DNA from: Clarireedia homoeocarpa
Lineage: Eukaryota > Ascomycota > Leotiomycetes > Helotiales > Rutstroemiaceae
Reading direction: 5' to 3'
DNA: 64,000 nt
Assembly: GCA_001465935.1 (NCBI GenBank)
Contig: LNKV01000024.1
Span: 62,001 to 126,000 of the forward strand
Part shown: positions 1-10,799 of the stretch, piece by piece
How positions within the stretch are numbered: the first letter of the stretch is position 1
Layout: the number at the start of each line of letters is the position of its first letter
Notes under the pieces: generated by a model
Databases searched by the model: none
What the model was told of the DNA's origin: nothing
What the model saw: the letters and a program-made list of their open reading frames with translations, nothing else
Made by a program: the position numbers and the translations under genes

Positions 1-28
1 AAACCAAGCTAACTACCTCCTTATACAG

Positions 29-573
29 GCGCTGGCGGCAAAGGCGGTGCTTCGCGCACCTACGCCATCGACCAACACGCCTGTATACACTTCATTCGGG
101 CCTCCGTCTCCACACCCTCCATCACCAAATTCCTCCTCGTATCCGCGATGATCGCCCGCGCAGGCCGCGCCCCATGGTGGGACGATGAATCCTGGGCGCT
201 CGTGCACAAAACAAACACAGAAACCATGCCAGACTACACCAAAGCGAAAATTGCAGCCGACAGAGCATTAGTGAAGTTGGCAGAGGGGCGCAAAGGGTGG
301 GGATGGATTAGTTTGAGGCCTGGGGCTTTGTCGGAAGATCCGGAGACGGGAAAGGTGAGTATTGGGAAGACGAAGGCGAAAGGAAAGGTACCTAGGGGGG
401 ATGTGGCGGAGGTGGGGGTTAGGTTGTTGGAAAGGGAGGGGGTAAGCGGTTGGTTTGATTTACTGGAAGGAGAGGACGAGGTGGGAACGGCGGTGGAGAA
501 GGTGCTGAGTGAGGGGGTCGATACTAGGGAGGGAGAGGATTTGGAGAGTGTTAAGGAGAGTGATTGGGCGTGA
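29..573 (+). CDS. SDR-like NAD(P)-binding protein, 3' exon (partial)
   Basis: The last exon of a gene that begins outside the window. Bases 1-28 look like an intron end (GCTAAC branch point, then TACAG), and the frame is open from 29 to the stop at 571-573. The readable part is about 181 residues. It contains the stretches MIARAGRAPWWDDESWALV and WISLRPGALSEDPETGKVS, which resemble the C-terminal half of atypical short-chain dehydrogenases of the NmrA/YwnB-like NAD(P)-binding group: a K spaced after a Y (DYTKAK), then an LRPG turn. The Rossmann nucleotide-binding motif would lie upstream and cannot be seen. Family assignment is from recall of similar fungal proteins; substrate is unknown. Confidence 0.7.
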
Positions 574-2193
574 GAGGTTGTATGGGCCATGTGGTCTTAT
601 TGATGAATCTAGTCGATAGCGTGGGACTACGCCGTACATATGAATGCCTGCTCATTCCACTATATTCATGCAAACTATAGCGGCACAGCTTTAAAAGTGT
701 GGCCAAGTCAATAATCGGTCTGGCTGCAGTCATTTAGTGTAGCAGATCAATAACATAATAAATTCTTTACCTCGATCTTTCAATTGTTTTCCAGTACTGC
801 AATCTAATATGCTTTGTTTATATATACTCTTTCCTCCTACTAACTCTAGTCATAGCAAGCCAAACATCAGTACATCGATTGAATAGCATTTCAACGATAA
901 CCAGATTTCTGCCCAACAGTTAGCTAAAGATTTATACCAACAGTCAGCTAAAGATTCCAAGCAATATTAGAAAAATTCCACGCTTGTGTCATCATCTCCC
1001 CCGCTCCAGGGAAAGAAAGCCGAGTCCGTGTATTCCCCTTTTTATTGCTACCGAGATATGGCCGCATTAAACAGCAAATACTAACAGAAACTTAATAAAG
1101 CTTAGAAAAACTCCTTCATGAGCTCGCCACAAGAGTTAATGAGGATGAGCCGGGCGCGGTATGTATGCTTTTCGCTGACTTCTCCCGCACTTCCATTTCA
1201 TTCATTCATTCATTCATTCATTCTCCCTTAAGCCCCAACTTCCAAATACATTACTGTAACATAATCTAACTTGGAATCCAAATAGGAAAAATTCCAATTT
1301 TTCGAACACTTGAATCCCGAAACTGGAAGAAACCTTTAGATTCTCCAGAACTCATCCTAGATTGCCTCCAAACCATAATCCAATCGCATTCACATTCACA
1401 TTCACCCCTAGAACACCTCATATGCATCATCGTTCTTTGCTCGGTCGTTTCCTTACCTTGGTCTTTAATCCCATTGCCCACGTATTCTCTATATCCTCTC
1501 CCCCCCCACTCCCATGTGTCGCTTGACACAAAATAAAGTCCTCGCTAAGTGTATAGGGGAGAACAAAGCCGCGCTTGATGCCCACTTTGCAACTCCAGCG
1601 TTTATCAGCATTGTGATGGAAAAGTTACCAAATGAGGGTCTGCTTGCTCAGCCCCCTCGATATGATGAAAGTTGAGCCTTTCGGAGGGTTTGCTTCTCGT
1701 TAGAGTGGTTATTCCTTAAGATTATTTACCTCCTAATTTTTCCTCCTACGTTTTCTCAAATTTAAGGAAGAAAGTACAGTGGACAGGAAACGAGGAAATG
1801 GAGACTTGGAATGAAGACTTATTTTTTTTTTTAGGCAGTAGAGGCAGATTTTGCAATGGAGCCAAGTTTTCATGCACTGATCGCTTTCTTTTTTGACTCT
1901 ATATGATCAACTAATATACCTCTCCATAGGTAGAGCTTACATACTCCCAATCAATCAGCTGTCGGAGTTCAAACATCCCTTTGTAGTGCGACTTTGTATG
2001 AGTATTTGGAATTACTCAGATTGTCATTTGCTTGTTCTGAACGATTTGCACATTCAAAGCTCACAAATTAGCTCGCTTTGAGAATTTATTCTGCACTGAT
2101 ACTCACTACTCTCTATTGTGACTTACTCCCAATAAGCTTGTTTTGTATTATATAATTTTAAATAATGATTGTTACCTCAACAACAACAAACCA
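574..2193. other. Gene-less stretch
   Basis: No coding region is convincing here. There is a short (ATTC)n tract near 1197-1226. The AT-rich DNA otherwise holds only short open frames without recognisable protein character. Confidence 0.6.
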
Positions 2194-2291
2194 TCCGGCA
2201 TGGTGTAGTGGCTAGCATTTCCGCCTCTCATTCGCTTAACCTCAGTTAGCAACGGTCGCGGGAGACCGGGGTTCAATTCCCCGTACCGGAA
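2194..2291 (+). tRNA. tRNA-Glu (anticodon CTC) with intron
   Basis: A cloverleaf can be drawn. The acceptor arm begins TCCGGCA and pairs with TACCGGA at 2284-2290, with one mismatch (C6 against A67). The anticodon stem is TCCGC (2220-2224) with GCGGG (2258-2262). The loop is CT-CTC-A, then C at 2257, with anticodon CTC at 2227-2229. The T arm is CGGGG-TTCAATT-CCCCG. The 26 bases at 2231-2256 sit between loop positions 37 and 38, the canonical site of nuclear tRNA introns. The discriminator is A2291. A TTTTT Pol III terminator follows at 2296-2300. Confidence 0.9.
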
Positions 2292-2352
2292 CATCTTTTT
2301 GCCGATTATGAGGTTCAATTCCCCGTACCGGGATATCTTTTTGCCGATTATG
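2270..2352 (+). repeat. Tandem duplication of tRNA 3' end and terminator
   Basis: About 41 bases (T arm, acceptor 3' strand, terminator and GCCGATTATG tail) occur at 2270-2310 and again at 2312-2352. The copies differ at only two positions (GAAC against GGAT). The second copy lacks a 5' tRNA half and cannot fold into a tRNA. Confidence 0.9.
2296..2300 (+). terminator. Pol III terminator of tRNA-Glu
   Basis: A run of five T five bases past the mature 3' end. A second T run (2338-2342) is carried by the duplicated 3' segment downstream. Confidence 0.75.
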
Positions 2353-3012
2353 TCCTTTTTATTTCACTATCCGTCTTGATACTGTTCGATGCTTTTTTCA
2401 TCGCTTTGGGTTATGGCAATTCTATATTAAATTGACGTAAGCCCGGACCATCTTTTGCAAAAACACACCCATGTGACTTCAAAAAAAACTGCCCATGTGA
2501 CTGTGCCCAGCTGTACGCCTGTTGTACTCAATAATAAGTCTTAATATAATTATCAACATTTATTTATCAAGATAAATATCATATCATCAACTCAATCCTA
2601 TCTATCAAGTCTATAATCTTAATAAGATAGACTCTACGTTCTACAATCAATTTCTTAAAGACTATCTTAAAATTCCCTGACAAGCAAGAAACTACAATAG
2701 AATTTACACTATTTACACCAGAAGAGTTTTCAAAAAATCACCCCCCCCCCCCCCCAAAAAAAACCAACGGAATAATGGCAGACTTAGAGTCTCTGTATTT
2801 GAGTAATACCCAGGAAACCAAGGATATCACAGAATCAACTATATTGATTGCTAGACTACAGCTACAATCACTGTAATGGCGGCAGCAGCAGTTCCGCTGG
2901 TGGAAGGAGCAGCTTCAACCAACCATAATCGCACGGTAGCAACTCGCGACCCAGACAGAAACAGAGAGGGCGAGGGAGCAGTGGGAAAGGGAGAGGGAGA
3001 GGGAGAGGGAGA

Positions 3013-3142
3013 NNNNNNNNNNNNNNNNNNNNNNNNNNNNNNNNNNNNNNNNNNNNNNNNNNNNNNNNNNNNNNNNNNNNNNNNNNNNNNNNNNNNNNNN
3101 NNNNNNNNNNNNNNNNNNNNNNNNNNNNNNNNNNNNNNNNNN
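3013..3142. other. Assembly gap (130 N)
   Basis: A run of N directly bordered by GGGAGA repeats on the left and 21-bp repeats on the right. The gap probably reflects an unresolved tandem array, so its true length is unknown. Confidence 0.95.
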
Positions 3143-3309
3143 GGAGGAGCGAAGGGGGTAGGCGGAGGAGCGAAGGGGGTAGGCGGAGGAGCGAAGGGGG
3201 TAGGCGGAGGAGCGAAGGGGGTAGGCGGAGGAGCGAAGGGGGTAGGCGGAGGAGCGAAGGGGGTAGGCGGAGGAGCGAAGGGGGTAGGCGGAGGAGCGAA
3301 GGAGGTGGG
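3143..3309 (+). repeat. 21-bp tandem repeat array
   Basis: About eight copies of a 21-base unit beginning GGAGGAGCGAAGGGGG, nearly identical and cut on the left by the assembly gap. Since 21 is a multiple of three, the array stays open in several frames (reading GGAKGVG on the + strand). No start, domain or homology supports a protein. Confidence 0.9.
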
Positions 3310-4732
3310 GGGGGAGGGGGGGAGTGGTATCTCTTAGAAGTCATCATCACAAGGCTTAAGAATCACTGGAGAACAATGCACCAGCGGAGCCAAATCGATT
3401 GCTGCAACCAACCACACTCATTTATTGCGGACCATCTAAGGTCATTCAGCACTTTTATTAGTGGGCTATCATTGACAACCTGACCGAACAAGCTGCAACA
3501 CATAGGATTGGTAGCTACCTCTTTCTCTTATGATATCCTTCAGTAATTCTATCTTCTAACTATATAGTAGGATCTCTCGTTACGATCGCGCACGAGGATT
3601 GTGTTCTACGAGAGTTCCGACAAGCTATGATATTTCGATACCGAAGAACAGGTCGAGAGCTCAGGAGTGCTAATCCAACCTCGGAAGACAACGATACTGT
3701 TTTTTTCAACGAAGAACCTTCTCTGATTATCAAAGATTTTATTTTTTTATATCCAAAGATGGATACAAACTGCAGTAGCCAGATTACTGAATGATACTCG
3801 ACCAAAAATCTCCGGAGCGGCACAAAGGCGAACACAACTTATGAAATGGGTTGTACGAAAAAGAGATGTCCAGAAACCTATTTTGCTCAAAAGAGTGTTT
3901 GTGGAAGTAACAAAGGGGATCCATCTGGGTGCAAAAGTGTTATGGGAGAATAAACGACTCAATCCTTTTATACAAAGATCTATTTCGGAAGGTTTGACAC
4001 ACAATAAACGCAGCTTAACAAGTCAACACATAGGATTTTGGCTCCAACTACTCCGCGTTATACACGCATGTGCACCATTTTGCCTGCACGTCTTACTATT
4101 GGGATGGGTGCGCAGTCGCAGGTTAGCAGTTCACTATCGTCGTCAATTGTTTGCCTGCGCTTCTTAGAGCTACGTTTCAGTTCTGGGCAGTCGTACTAGA
4201 TCATGTTAGCATCGATGTAAGACGAAAGGAGCTTTGTTTCAAATCATTTGACCATAATTCCCATGGTACGTGCCTTTAGAGCTCTAATTGAAATTGCTGA
4301 TTCGACTCCTGGGCGGCGGGGAGAGTTGGCTGAATTTTTTTATAGATTAAAGCAAAAGATCCCCAAAAAGCGAGAGGCTGCTGAGAATTCTTCTGGACCA
4401 AAGAAAAAACAGAAAATACCAAATGTTCTAGGCTCTAAAGATTTACAAGACTTCGTTGATGCAACAATGGAGTTTATAGATTAAGAAGGAGCTATGATAA
4501 CTACAAGAGCAAAGTATTTTACTGAGAAAGTAGATATCTAGTAGAAATATATAGCTACAAAGAATATCGATAGCTTTGACCTTAAATACAACGACCTGTC
4601 ACTTATAGAGAAGCAGAAGAAATATTTTGAAATAGGGAGAATTGTTCGGGAAAAGCAGAAGAAGTAGACGAAGAAGATAAATAAGAAAACGACTGGAGAG
4701 CAAAAGAAGAATCTTAATACTAGACGAAGAGA

Positions 4733-5140
4733 GAAGGAGGAGGAGAAGGAGGAGGAGGAGGAAGAAGAAGAAGAAGAAGAAGAAGAAGAAGAAGAAGAAG
4801 AAGAAGAAGAAGAAGATGGTGACGATGATGATGATAATGATGATTGGAGCAAGAAACAGAACGAGAACGACAACACATTGGTTGGTTCAGAAGAAGAATA
4901 AATGTTTGGAGGAAGATGGTGACGATGGTGACGATAGTGACGATGGTGACGATAGTGACGATGGTGACGATGGTGACGATGGTGACGATGGTGACGATGG
5001 TGATGATGGTGATGATGATGATTGGAGCAAGAAGCAGAACAAGAACGAGAACAAGAACGAGAACAAGAACGAGAACAAGAACGAGAACAAGAACGAGAAC
5101 AAATTGGTTGGTTCGGAAGAAGTATAAATGTTTCGAGTCA
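4733..5140 (+). repeat. Compound microsatellites and a duplicated segment
   Basis: In order: a GAG/GAA tract (4733-4815), a GATGAC-rich segment, a GGTGAC array (about 4917-5015), and an array alternating AACGAG and AACAAG (about 5039-5100). Two blocks share flanking text: GATTGGAGCAAGAA occurs near 4842 and 5021, and TTGGTTGGTTC near 4878 and 5103, each followed by GAAGAAG and a TAA. This indicates a segmental tandem duplication of a low-complexity coding-like stretch. Confidence 0.8.
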
Positions 5141-5499
5141 ATTTGCAATTATAGTGCTTATCTACTACCATTAGCAAAAAAAATACAGAATTAACTTGGT
5201 GAGAAGTTAGGAAGAAGCAAGATGGGAATTAGAGACAGTTTGCAAATCCAAAACAGTAGCTTGATAGTTGTGTTTTCAATAAATGAATGAGTAAAAGATA
5301 ATGAACAAAATGCAGATTTCTTGAAAAGATATACTGTAGTGATGAAATGAAGACCTTGAAACTTGGCTCGAGCCCTGAGCAAGACCTGATGGCCAATTGG
5401 ATAATATAAATAGTATTTGGGCCGTTCTTTGATAGACTCCCCCCTGCCACTACCCACCATGGAATTCCGAACACCTCCCCTGACAAGTCCTACTATAAC

Positions 5500-7864
5500 C
5501 TACAGTCTTGATCTCTCGCCCTCTTTCTCCCCTTTTAACTCCCGCGCTATACCTCTACTAATCCAATCACTAATCGCCATATTCGTAATCATCGGATTAA
5601 CACCGCTCGCACTAGGAAACACACTCGCGTCACTGACATACAGACCTTCCGTTCCCCACACCATTCCTTTCGGATCCACCACACCATTCTCGGGCCGTGT
5701 GGACATCCGCGAAGTTCCCATCTGATGCGCACTAGCGAATTGTGAAGCTGGAGGTTTCGTACTTGTATTTGAGAGTCGCGTAAGCCAGGCTTGAAAGCTT
5801 GGATCTTGCGAAGGATCGGGAGATGAAGAAAGTGTAGCTGAATCGCGCAAGAAAGGTTCCATTCCTAGAGCTGAGACGTGGATTTCTCTTGCTCCGGTTA
5901 TGTAGCAGATTTTTGCAAGTGCGAGGACGCCTTGCTTGATATGATTACGGTCAAATTCGGATGGGGTGTAAGCGATACGTGGAAGTCCAGTTTTGGGATC
6001 AGGATAGATGAGACCTGTATCTCGATCGCGGGCTATAGAAATGAAGCCGCTCATGTGGCGGTATTTGAGTGCTTCGAACTTGTAGTCGAAGCCGCTGGGA
6101 TATTGGAGACTCGGAAGACATAAAGACGGTAGCATACAAGTTGTTTCGAGTTTTACGCCATGTCCGTGTGAGTCGAGATTCTCGAAGCTGCTGCAGACGC
6201 TGGTAAGAATACCACCTGATCATATTAGTATAACCTGAAAATGATCTACGAGTAAGCAGTAACTCACCTTCCCATGGCTTGACATCCTCAGTATAGACGG
6301 CAATAACCGTATTGACGGGATGAAGATACAGATTTCGTCCGATTTGTGGATTCTGTTCAAGTGTTAATGATGTAGAAATTACTCAGAGAAAGTAAAGACT
6401 AACCGTAAGACCACTGTTTTTCAAAACGACGGGCGTCCAAAGACTGCCACACGAAAGAATGACTTTCTTTGCCCTTACGATGACCTCCCTTACCGTCCTC
6501 TGCGAGATGTGACCATCAACCCCACCATTAATATTTCTTGAAGTCCAGACTCCCTTCACACCAACTGCTTTCTTTGTTCCATTTGAATCATCAAACATTA
6601 CCTGATCAATCTTGAACCCTTCGATAAACTCCGCACCAGCCTTTGCAGCATCTGGCAACCACGAAACCACTGGTCCTTGTTTTTGAGCTGATCCACATCC
6701 CACCGAACAATGCCCGCAATAATGCTCGTGACCACCTGTATTTTGAGGAACAGGTTTCGCATGATACCCTAATTTCCTGGATCCTTCCATCAACATTTGA
6801 TTGGCATGATTGTGTCTAATGTGTTCAGTACTGACACCCATCCTATGGCAAACGCGATCCAAGCTTTCCTGGAATTCTGCAGTCCCAAAAAATTGAAGAC
6901 CTCTATCTTCAGCCCATTCCTTCCTCACATAGTCTTGAGTCTGCAGACTTGCACTCCAATTAATAGTCCCTCCACCTCCCCAATTACTACCAGCTACAAC
7001 TGTCATACTGGAATCATCACTGGTTATGACTCCTCCATTGTCAAATAGATGAACACCGGCAGCTGCTTCAGACATGGGTAACCGAGAGGGGGGATAATGA
7101 TACGATTTCTCAACCACTATTACCTTGTGGCCATGCTCAGCCAGATTCTTAGCGCAAACCGCACCACCGCATCCGCTTCCAACAATAACGACATCTGTTT
7201 CCACAACATGCGGCTCATCTCTCGCTGGAAAATGGAGGAACTCGTACTCGAAGTGTGGGCCCGGTTTATAGTGATGTGGAACTTTAGTGAATCCAGTGAC
7301 TCGGTCAAAATTGGGTGAGGTTTTGAGCCAGAGATGTTTGCCAAGAACAGACATTGTCTTAGCAATTACACGAAGGGGAAAGAAATATGAGTTTCTCCAC
7401 GAATCAAGGATAGATTCCCGGACGTTGATGGAATGGGATTGAATTGGAGCAGCATAGCCCGTAAGCATGAGGGAGCCAAGACGAGTGTTGAGGGTGGAAA
7501 GAACGACACCAAGAACTTTGCGAGCATCTTCGCGAGCATAAATGGTTAATGCACGAAGAAGAAGGTCTTGAAATGCGGGAATATCGGATGGTTTCTCGTT
7601 CAGATATGCCTCCAATGCCTCGTCGTCTGGTGGTGAGATAACATTATTTCGCATGTGAGTTACGGCATCATTGTATTTCTCATCCGGGATAGAAAATTGA
7701 GCCGCGGGATCTGATACGATAGAAGCTCGGTGGATCGATGGAATTACAGTATCCATGATAGCCATCAAAGTTACCCATTGCAGGTCCGTGAAATATTTAT
7801 CCTCAGGAGGATCTGGCAATGGGGCAACAATTGGCGCGATAATATCTACCATGTTTGAAGACAT
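5500..7864 (-). CDS. Long-chain fatty alcohol oxidase (FAD, GMC-like)
   Basis: Oxidises long-chain alcohols to aldehydes in omega-oxidation of alkanes and fatty acids. Three exons on the minus strand: 7864-6404, 6352-6268 and 6215-5500; splice sites are GTTAGT/ACAG and GTGAGT/TCAG. This gives about 753 residues, the usual length for the family. The FAD Rossmann motif GSGCGG lies near residues 229-234 after DVVIVG. AGSNWGGGGTINWSAS lies near 291-306. The C-terminal HQMGTSRMSTRPENG and SGVNPMITNMAIS segments are GMC-type catalytic and cofactor motifs. The protein ends in SRL, a type-1 peroxisomal signal. The first methionine of the open frame was taken as start; a second Met lies at residue 5. 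Confidence 0.92.
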
Positions 7865-8546
7865 CGTGAATGGCTTGCTTCAGTTTGCAAATACTCTCCA
7901 CAATGATTTCTTCAAGGAGTGGCATAAACAAAATAAAACGGCGATGAGCTGAGAGCTGTCAGTGCTTTGTTACATGGTCGAAAACACTAGCAATCTCCTA
8001 CCGAGGCAGCGAGGCTAGCAGGGCCGTAAGGTGGGTCATTTGGTAGCTCTAGGGATGGTTCCGAGCCAATGATTCCGATGAGGTCTGAGAACTGATAGCA
8101 AGGGAGTAGATCGTACCGCGAATACCTATCACATAATTGGCATCAACTATGCAAAAGGCATGAATCTGCGTAAGGACAAAGACATTTGTATAGCGTCGGA
8201 TTGACAATTTGTTCCGCTGCTCCGACCCATCGCGACAGGATGATTGCTATTGCGTCGACGGAAATCCAGACTGACTCCGGCATTCCTTGCGGTCATACTC
8301 ATACAGCGCTGGAACAGCTGCGCAGTTCTATTCACTGATTGTTACATATTTTCATCGCTAGCCATATCCTGCTAATAATAGATGTCGTTGCTTCTAGGTA
8401 GCCTTACACGATGTATGAGAAATTTCTATACAATCGTAGTATGATCAACAAATTATCCTACTGTAAATAAATTGCTAAAATCATGTCCCGGTCAGTAAGT
8501 TTCAGTGCACCTCCAAGAATCCTATCCAAGTATCAAAGTCTCAACT
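7865..8546. promoter_or_regulatory. Upstream region of the alcohol oxidase gene
   Basis: Lies between the alcohol oxidase start (read leftwards) and the 3' end of the membrane-protein gene. It presumably holds the oxidase promoter and the neighbour's 3' UTR. No specific binding site is claimed. Confidence 0.4.
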
Positions 8547-10352
8547 TCACCTCGCCGTCATCTCAGCCCCATAAACCCCAGCACTACCAGCTCCCAGCCC
8601 GACACTTGATATCACACCCCAGGTCAGTGCTGCCATCTCCCAATCCTCATCTTCATCCTCATCACCCTCAGTAAATTCGTTGAAGTTGCTAGGTGGTGTG
8701 TATGCAGCAGTGTCTTCTGATCCTGCCTGAGATTTCTTAGTCTTACTACGGCGCGATCCGGCAGTTGAATTTTGGGGAGTTTCGGACTTCTTGGGACGCC
8801 CACGACGTCGAAGCGGGGTGGATATATCGGTACTTTTCAAGGTCAATGTCCGTAAGGCAAGAAAAACCAGGAATAGAGATAAATACCCATTAACCATATT
8901 CTCCAGCTCGCTCTTAACTTCCTTTGCGGCCTGTTTGCCCTTTTCCATCCAAGGTATAATGAATCTCAATATTTGATTACCATCAAGTCCTCGAACAGCA
9001 GACCAAATTCCAAGACTGAGACCGGAAATGACCACGTCGTACCCTGCAGCACCCACCGCGGGATGATCACCAACAGCACCAAGAACACTCTCAATCGCGG
9101 TCACTGCGCGGTCGGTGCTTGATCGATGCACCTTTTCAATTGGATGTAAGAGATTGTGTCGGTAATAATGCTGTTCCGGGGTATTGTAAAACAAAGCAAG
9201 TCCTGAGGCTTTCAGATGCATGAGAGAAGAAATAGTGGAGATGGTACGGAAGACTTTCATGTATGATGCATGAGCTTCGTGGGGGTGTTCGTAATTATTT
9301 CCCCAGCTCTTAGGAATGATGTAGGGTAGTAACATCGGAGCGAAAGGTAATGCCTTTGACCATAAGGCGATATTCATGAAAGAAGATGTGTTGGAAGCAA
9401 AAGGGATCAGAAACACTGTCGAGTACGTAGCAAGCAGAATAGTAATGTAAAATCCAGATTTCGGTAGCCAGGTGTCGGCCCTTTGCGGAACAAGTTTCTC
9501 AAACCAGTATCTAACTTTGTCAGCAGCGATTTATTTAGATTGAGAATATAGACTTACTTGTGGAGGCCGCCCGGTATCCTCGACTCAGTTAGAACATCCA
9601 CATTTTCCGGCAATGGCACTGGTGTAAGCAGCACCGTGATAAACCAGAGATTTTGAGCATAAGAAACGTTGACCAGTTGAGCAAGCAGCAAATAAGCCCA
9701 AAGGTTCGAGATATTTCGTCTTCGTCCCTCAATTGCAAGATAAGTACCGAAAGAAGTCGTAGCTAAACTAGCTTGTTGACCCCACCAGAAGTAGCTAGCC
9801 TTTTCTGCGACAATCTCCCAGGTGTCCCGATAGAAGGGAGTATCATAGAGCCATTTCGCGATCTCAAGGCGGCCAGGATGCTGACCTCCACGAAGAGCTC
9901 CTCTGATGCCGAAGATACTGGCCGCCTGAATTAATCCGTGTTACATTCTCAGCGCGGGGTTAACAAACCTCTCAGGTAAATCCACCCCTCTTTCAACCGC
10001 CCAAGTCCTATAACTAATACTAGCACCTTTTACAGAAAACCACCCAGCAGTAACCAAGCTCAGAAGTGCTAGACCAGAGAAGAGCTTCACATGACCTAGT
10101 CTCAAATGCTGACGGTGTCTAGTTGCTGACGAGGGTGGTAGAGCGAGGTATGAGCGGAAGATTGTTCTGATGATAAGGGCAGTAAGAGATACCGACAGAA
10201 AAATGTGAGAACCGGCAGTCAATGTTGGAATGATACTGCGCAAAAAGGTATTAGAAAAGGCGGACACCATGAAGTGATATCTATCACTATAAAAGCCTTC
10301 TGAAAAGATACCAAGCTTACCTCGGAGTGGAGTGGAGTTCTACAGGCGCCAT
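8547..10352 (-). CDS. Polytopic membrane protein, uncharacterised, with AT-hook-like tail
   Basis: I do not recognise the family. Four exons on the minus strand are consistent in frame: 10352-10321, 10235-9965, 9925-9558 and 9510-8547, about 544 residues. The second intron is only 39 nt (GTTAAC to TTCAG) and is the least certain junction. Hydrophobic segments include residues ~15-35 (HIFLSVSLTALIIRTI), ~60-75 (GLALLSLVTAGWF), ~180-200 and ~240-290. The C-terminal third is polar and basic with LRRRGRPKKSE (~458), which contains the GRP core of an AT-hook. An acidic stretch DEDEDEDWE and a last hydrophobic segment follow. It is separated by 447 bp from the divergent Arl3-like gene. Confidence 0.75.
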
Positions 10353-10799
10353 CTTCAATGAGAGCTCCCTTCGACCTCTTGAGTTGTGAAAGCAAGAAGT
10401 CTCAAACCATAAAATCGTAAATCGTAAATCATAAATTGATTGATATGAAAATGTTGACGCGCCAAATTCTCAAGAAAGCTGGCAGACAACAACAACAACA
10501 GGCGTGACCCCACTAGTGCGCAAAATTCCCCCATGTCACAAAACTTAGCCTCCGTCGTCATGCACGGCTAGACCCTAACTTACTCGTAGATTCTTATCAA
10601 TTTCTCGGTCTTGTGTAGACAGTTGAAAGAACGCTGGAGACAATGTCTCACTAGACTTTACAACGGCTTTACGAAAGGAGTTCTATTCATATCCCTATGA
10701 AGGGGTCGACGAATTCATTTGGGAATTAAAGGCTGATGTCTGCGGATTACGTTTCATGATCTCTTTTCTACCAGCATCGCACTTTGCGCATACAACAAG
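10353..10799. promoter_or_regulatory. Bidirectional promoter region (membrane protein / Arl3-like)
   Basis: 447 bp between two divergent start codons. It holds an ACAACAACAACA run near 10487-10499 and short AT-rich repeats (AAATCGTAAATCGTAAATCATAAA near 10410-10433, read in parts). No named operator is identified. Confidence 0.45.

Larger units (their letters stand above)
2353..5499. other. AT-rich unassigned region with coding-like remnants
   Basis: No intact gene is recognised. A short frame at 2775-2873 gives MADLESLYLSNTQETK and then stops. Coding-like but frame-broken text lies at 3570-4010 on the + strand; one open piece starts at 3841. A further 78-codon frame lies at 4248-4484, lysine-rich near its end. 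Splice signals do not join these into one product. The gap, poly-C (about 2742-2755), the 21-bp repeats and the acidic microsatellites suggest decayed or repetitive accessory DNA, possibly of transposon origin. That origin is inference only. Confidence 0.4.

Noticed and set aside
2868..3350. Frames spanning the 130-N gap with GGAKGVG or LLRLPPS repeats
   Set aside because: They are open only because of N and a period of 21; no supporting protein features.
4538..5194. Poly-Ser, poly-Val/Thr and poly-Glu frames
   Set aside because: Different readings of GAA and GGTGAC microsatellites.
8483..8674. Short + strand frame overlapping the membrane-protein 3' end
   Set aside because: Antisense to the well-supported exon; composition is not protein-like.
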